In this document: positions 63,817-64,000 of the stretch, one piece after another
Position numbering within the stretch: position 1 is the stretch's first letter
Layout of the letters: the number at the start of each line of letters is the position of its first letter
NCBI GenBank assembly: GCA_014284505.1
Contig: JAAFYY010000001.1
Span: 3,720,001-3,784,000 of the forward strand
Direction: 5' to 3'
DNA length: 64,000 nucleotides
DNA from: Streptacidiphilus sp. 4-A2
GTDB lineage: Bacteria > Actinomycetota > Actinomycetes > Streptomycetales > Streptomycetaceae
Notes under the pieces: generated by a model
What the model was told of the DNA's origin: nothing
What the model saw: only the letters and a program-made list of their open reading frames with translations
The model's database searches: none
Made by a program: the position numbers and the translations under genes

Positions 63817-64000
63817 ATGCCAAAGAAGACGTCGGAACCCTCGCCGACAACCTCACTCTGGCGCCATCGGGACTTCGCCCTGCTGTGGTCGGAGGAGCCG
63901 TCAGCGACCTCGGCTCAGCCGTCTCCACGCTGGTGCTGCCGCTGATCGCCGTCCGACTGCACGCCAGCACTTTCCAGGTGGCGCTGATCGGAGTCATGGG
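63817..64000 (+). CDS. MFS transporter, N-terminal part (runs off the window)
   Basis: From ATG 63817 (MPKKTSEPSPTTSLWRHRDF; GTG 63802 in the same frame is possible). After one frame change near 63890 it reads ALLWSGGAVSDLGSAVSTLVLPLIAVRLHASTFQVALIGVMG, the first two TM helices typical of DHA3-type MFS exporters (W-x-HRDFALLW...VSDLGS). The rest lies beyond the window. The substrate cannot be told. Confidence 0.78.

Overview
The window is high-GC DNA from a filamentous actinomycete, most likely Streptomycetaceae. Marker genes support this: a bifunctional germacradienol/geosmin synthase (15.4-17.6 kb), two chaplins (54.3-55.7 kb), mycothiol ligase mshC (44.3-45.5 kb), F420-type oxidoreductases, and many short-leader or GTG/TTG-start genes. 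From memory, the stretch from mshC to the chaplins and the M20 hydrolase (44-57 kb) follows the Streptomyces coelicolor SCO1663-SCO1677 neighbourhood. I see no phage, IS element, CRISPR array or rRNA. About 59 protein genes can be recognised. About 39 of them, including housekeeping genes such as purB, pgm and mshC, continue in a different frame at one or more points, nearly always as if one base were missing in a GC-rich run. I read this as draft-sequence indels rather than real decay, and the spans below join the frames.

Layout. 0-2.1 kb: tail of an unidentified gene, then translationally coupled E1 alpha and E1 beta subunits of a thiamine-diphosphate 2-oxo-acid dehydrogenase. 2.2-12 kb: a secreted S53 peptidase with prodomain, a PPOX protein, a DedA protein, phosphoglucomutase, a second S53 peptidase, a VOC protein and a sulfatase. 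12.4-21.3 kb: a large LuxR-like ATPase with no visible HTH, divergent from geosmin synthase; a methyltransferase; a second terpene synthase; a seven-unit 16-bp tandem repeat; purB. 21.4-29 kb: MarR regulator, a coupled HipA-like kinase/DUF3037 pair, an NDH-2-like oxidoreductase behind direct repeats, ApbE, a Tat-exported GH47 mannosidase, a DJ-1/PfpI protein and a GH46 chitosanase behind a palindromic operator.

29-37 kb is a lipid or steroid-like catabolic area: acyl-CoA ligase, nitronate monooxygenase-like flavoprotein, Ser/Thr kinase, cobK, acyl-CoA dehydrogenase, DhaM, and a TetR/DDN-type reductase pair. The acyl-CoA dehydrogenase carries a textbook KstR-like palindrome. It also shares a second inverted repeat (CTGAC-N5-GTCAG) with the nitronate monooxygenase/ligase pair, which suggests one regulon. 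37-44 kb holds a nucleosidase, an O-methyltransferase, a spermidine-synthase-like protein, a polysaccharide-deacetylase homologue with a lost metal motif, a lactate-monooxygenase-type FMN enzyme, a glutamate-racemase homologue and an orphan HpnB-like glycosyltransferase.

44-57.3 kb: the mycothiol operon (histidine phosphatase, DUF3090, kinase-like protein, mshC), F420-dependent LLM oxidoreductase, aldo/keto reductase coupled to a RecD-like protein with a degenerate Walker A, DUF5703, chaplins and M20 hydrolase. 57.5-64 kb: tRNA-Leu(GAG), an ArsR-type regulator divergent from a tautomerase, another tandem repeat, then a DosS/DosR-like set (GAF histidine kinase, PPOX protein, NarL-type response regulator, tandem universal stress protein) and the start of an MFS transporter. 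Transcription units are mostly bounded by strong GC hairpins between convergent genes.
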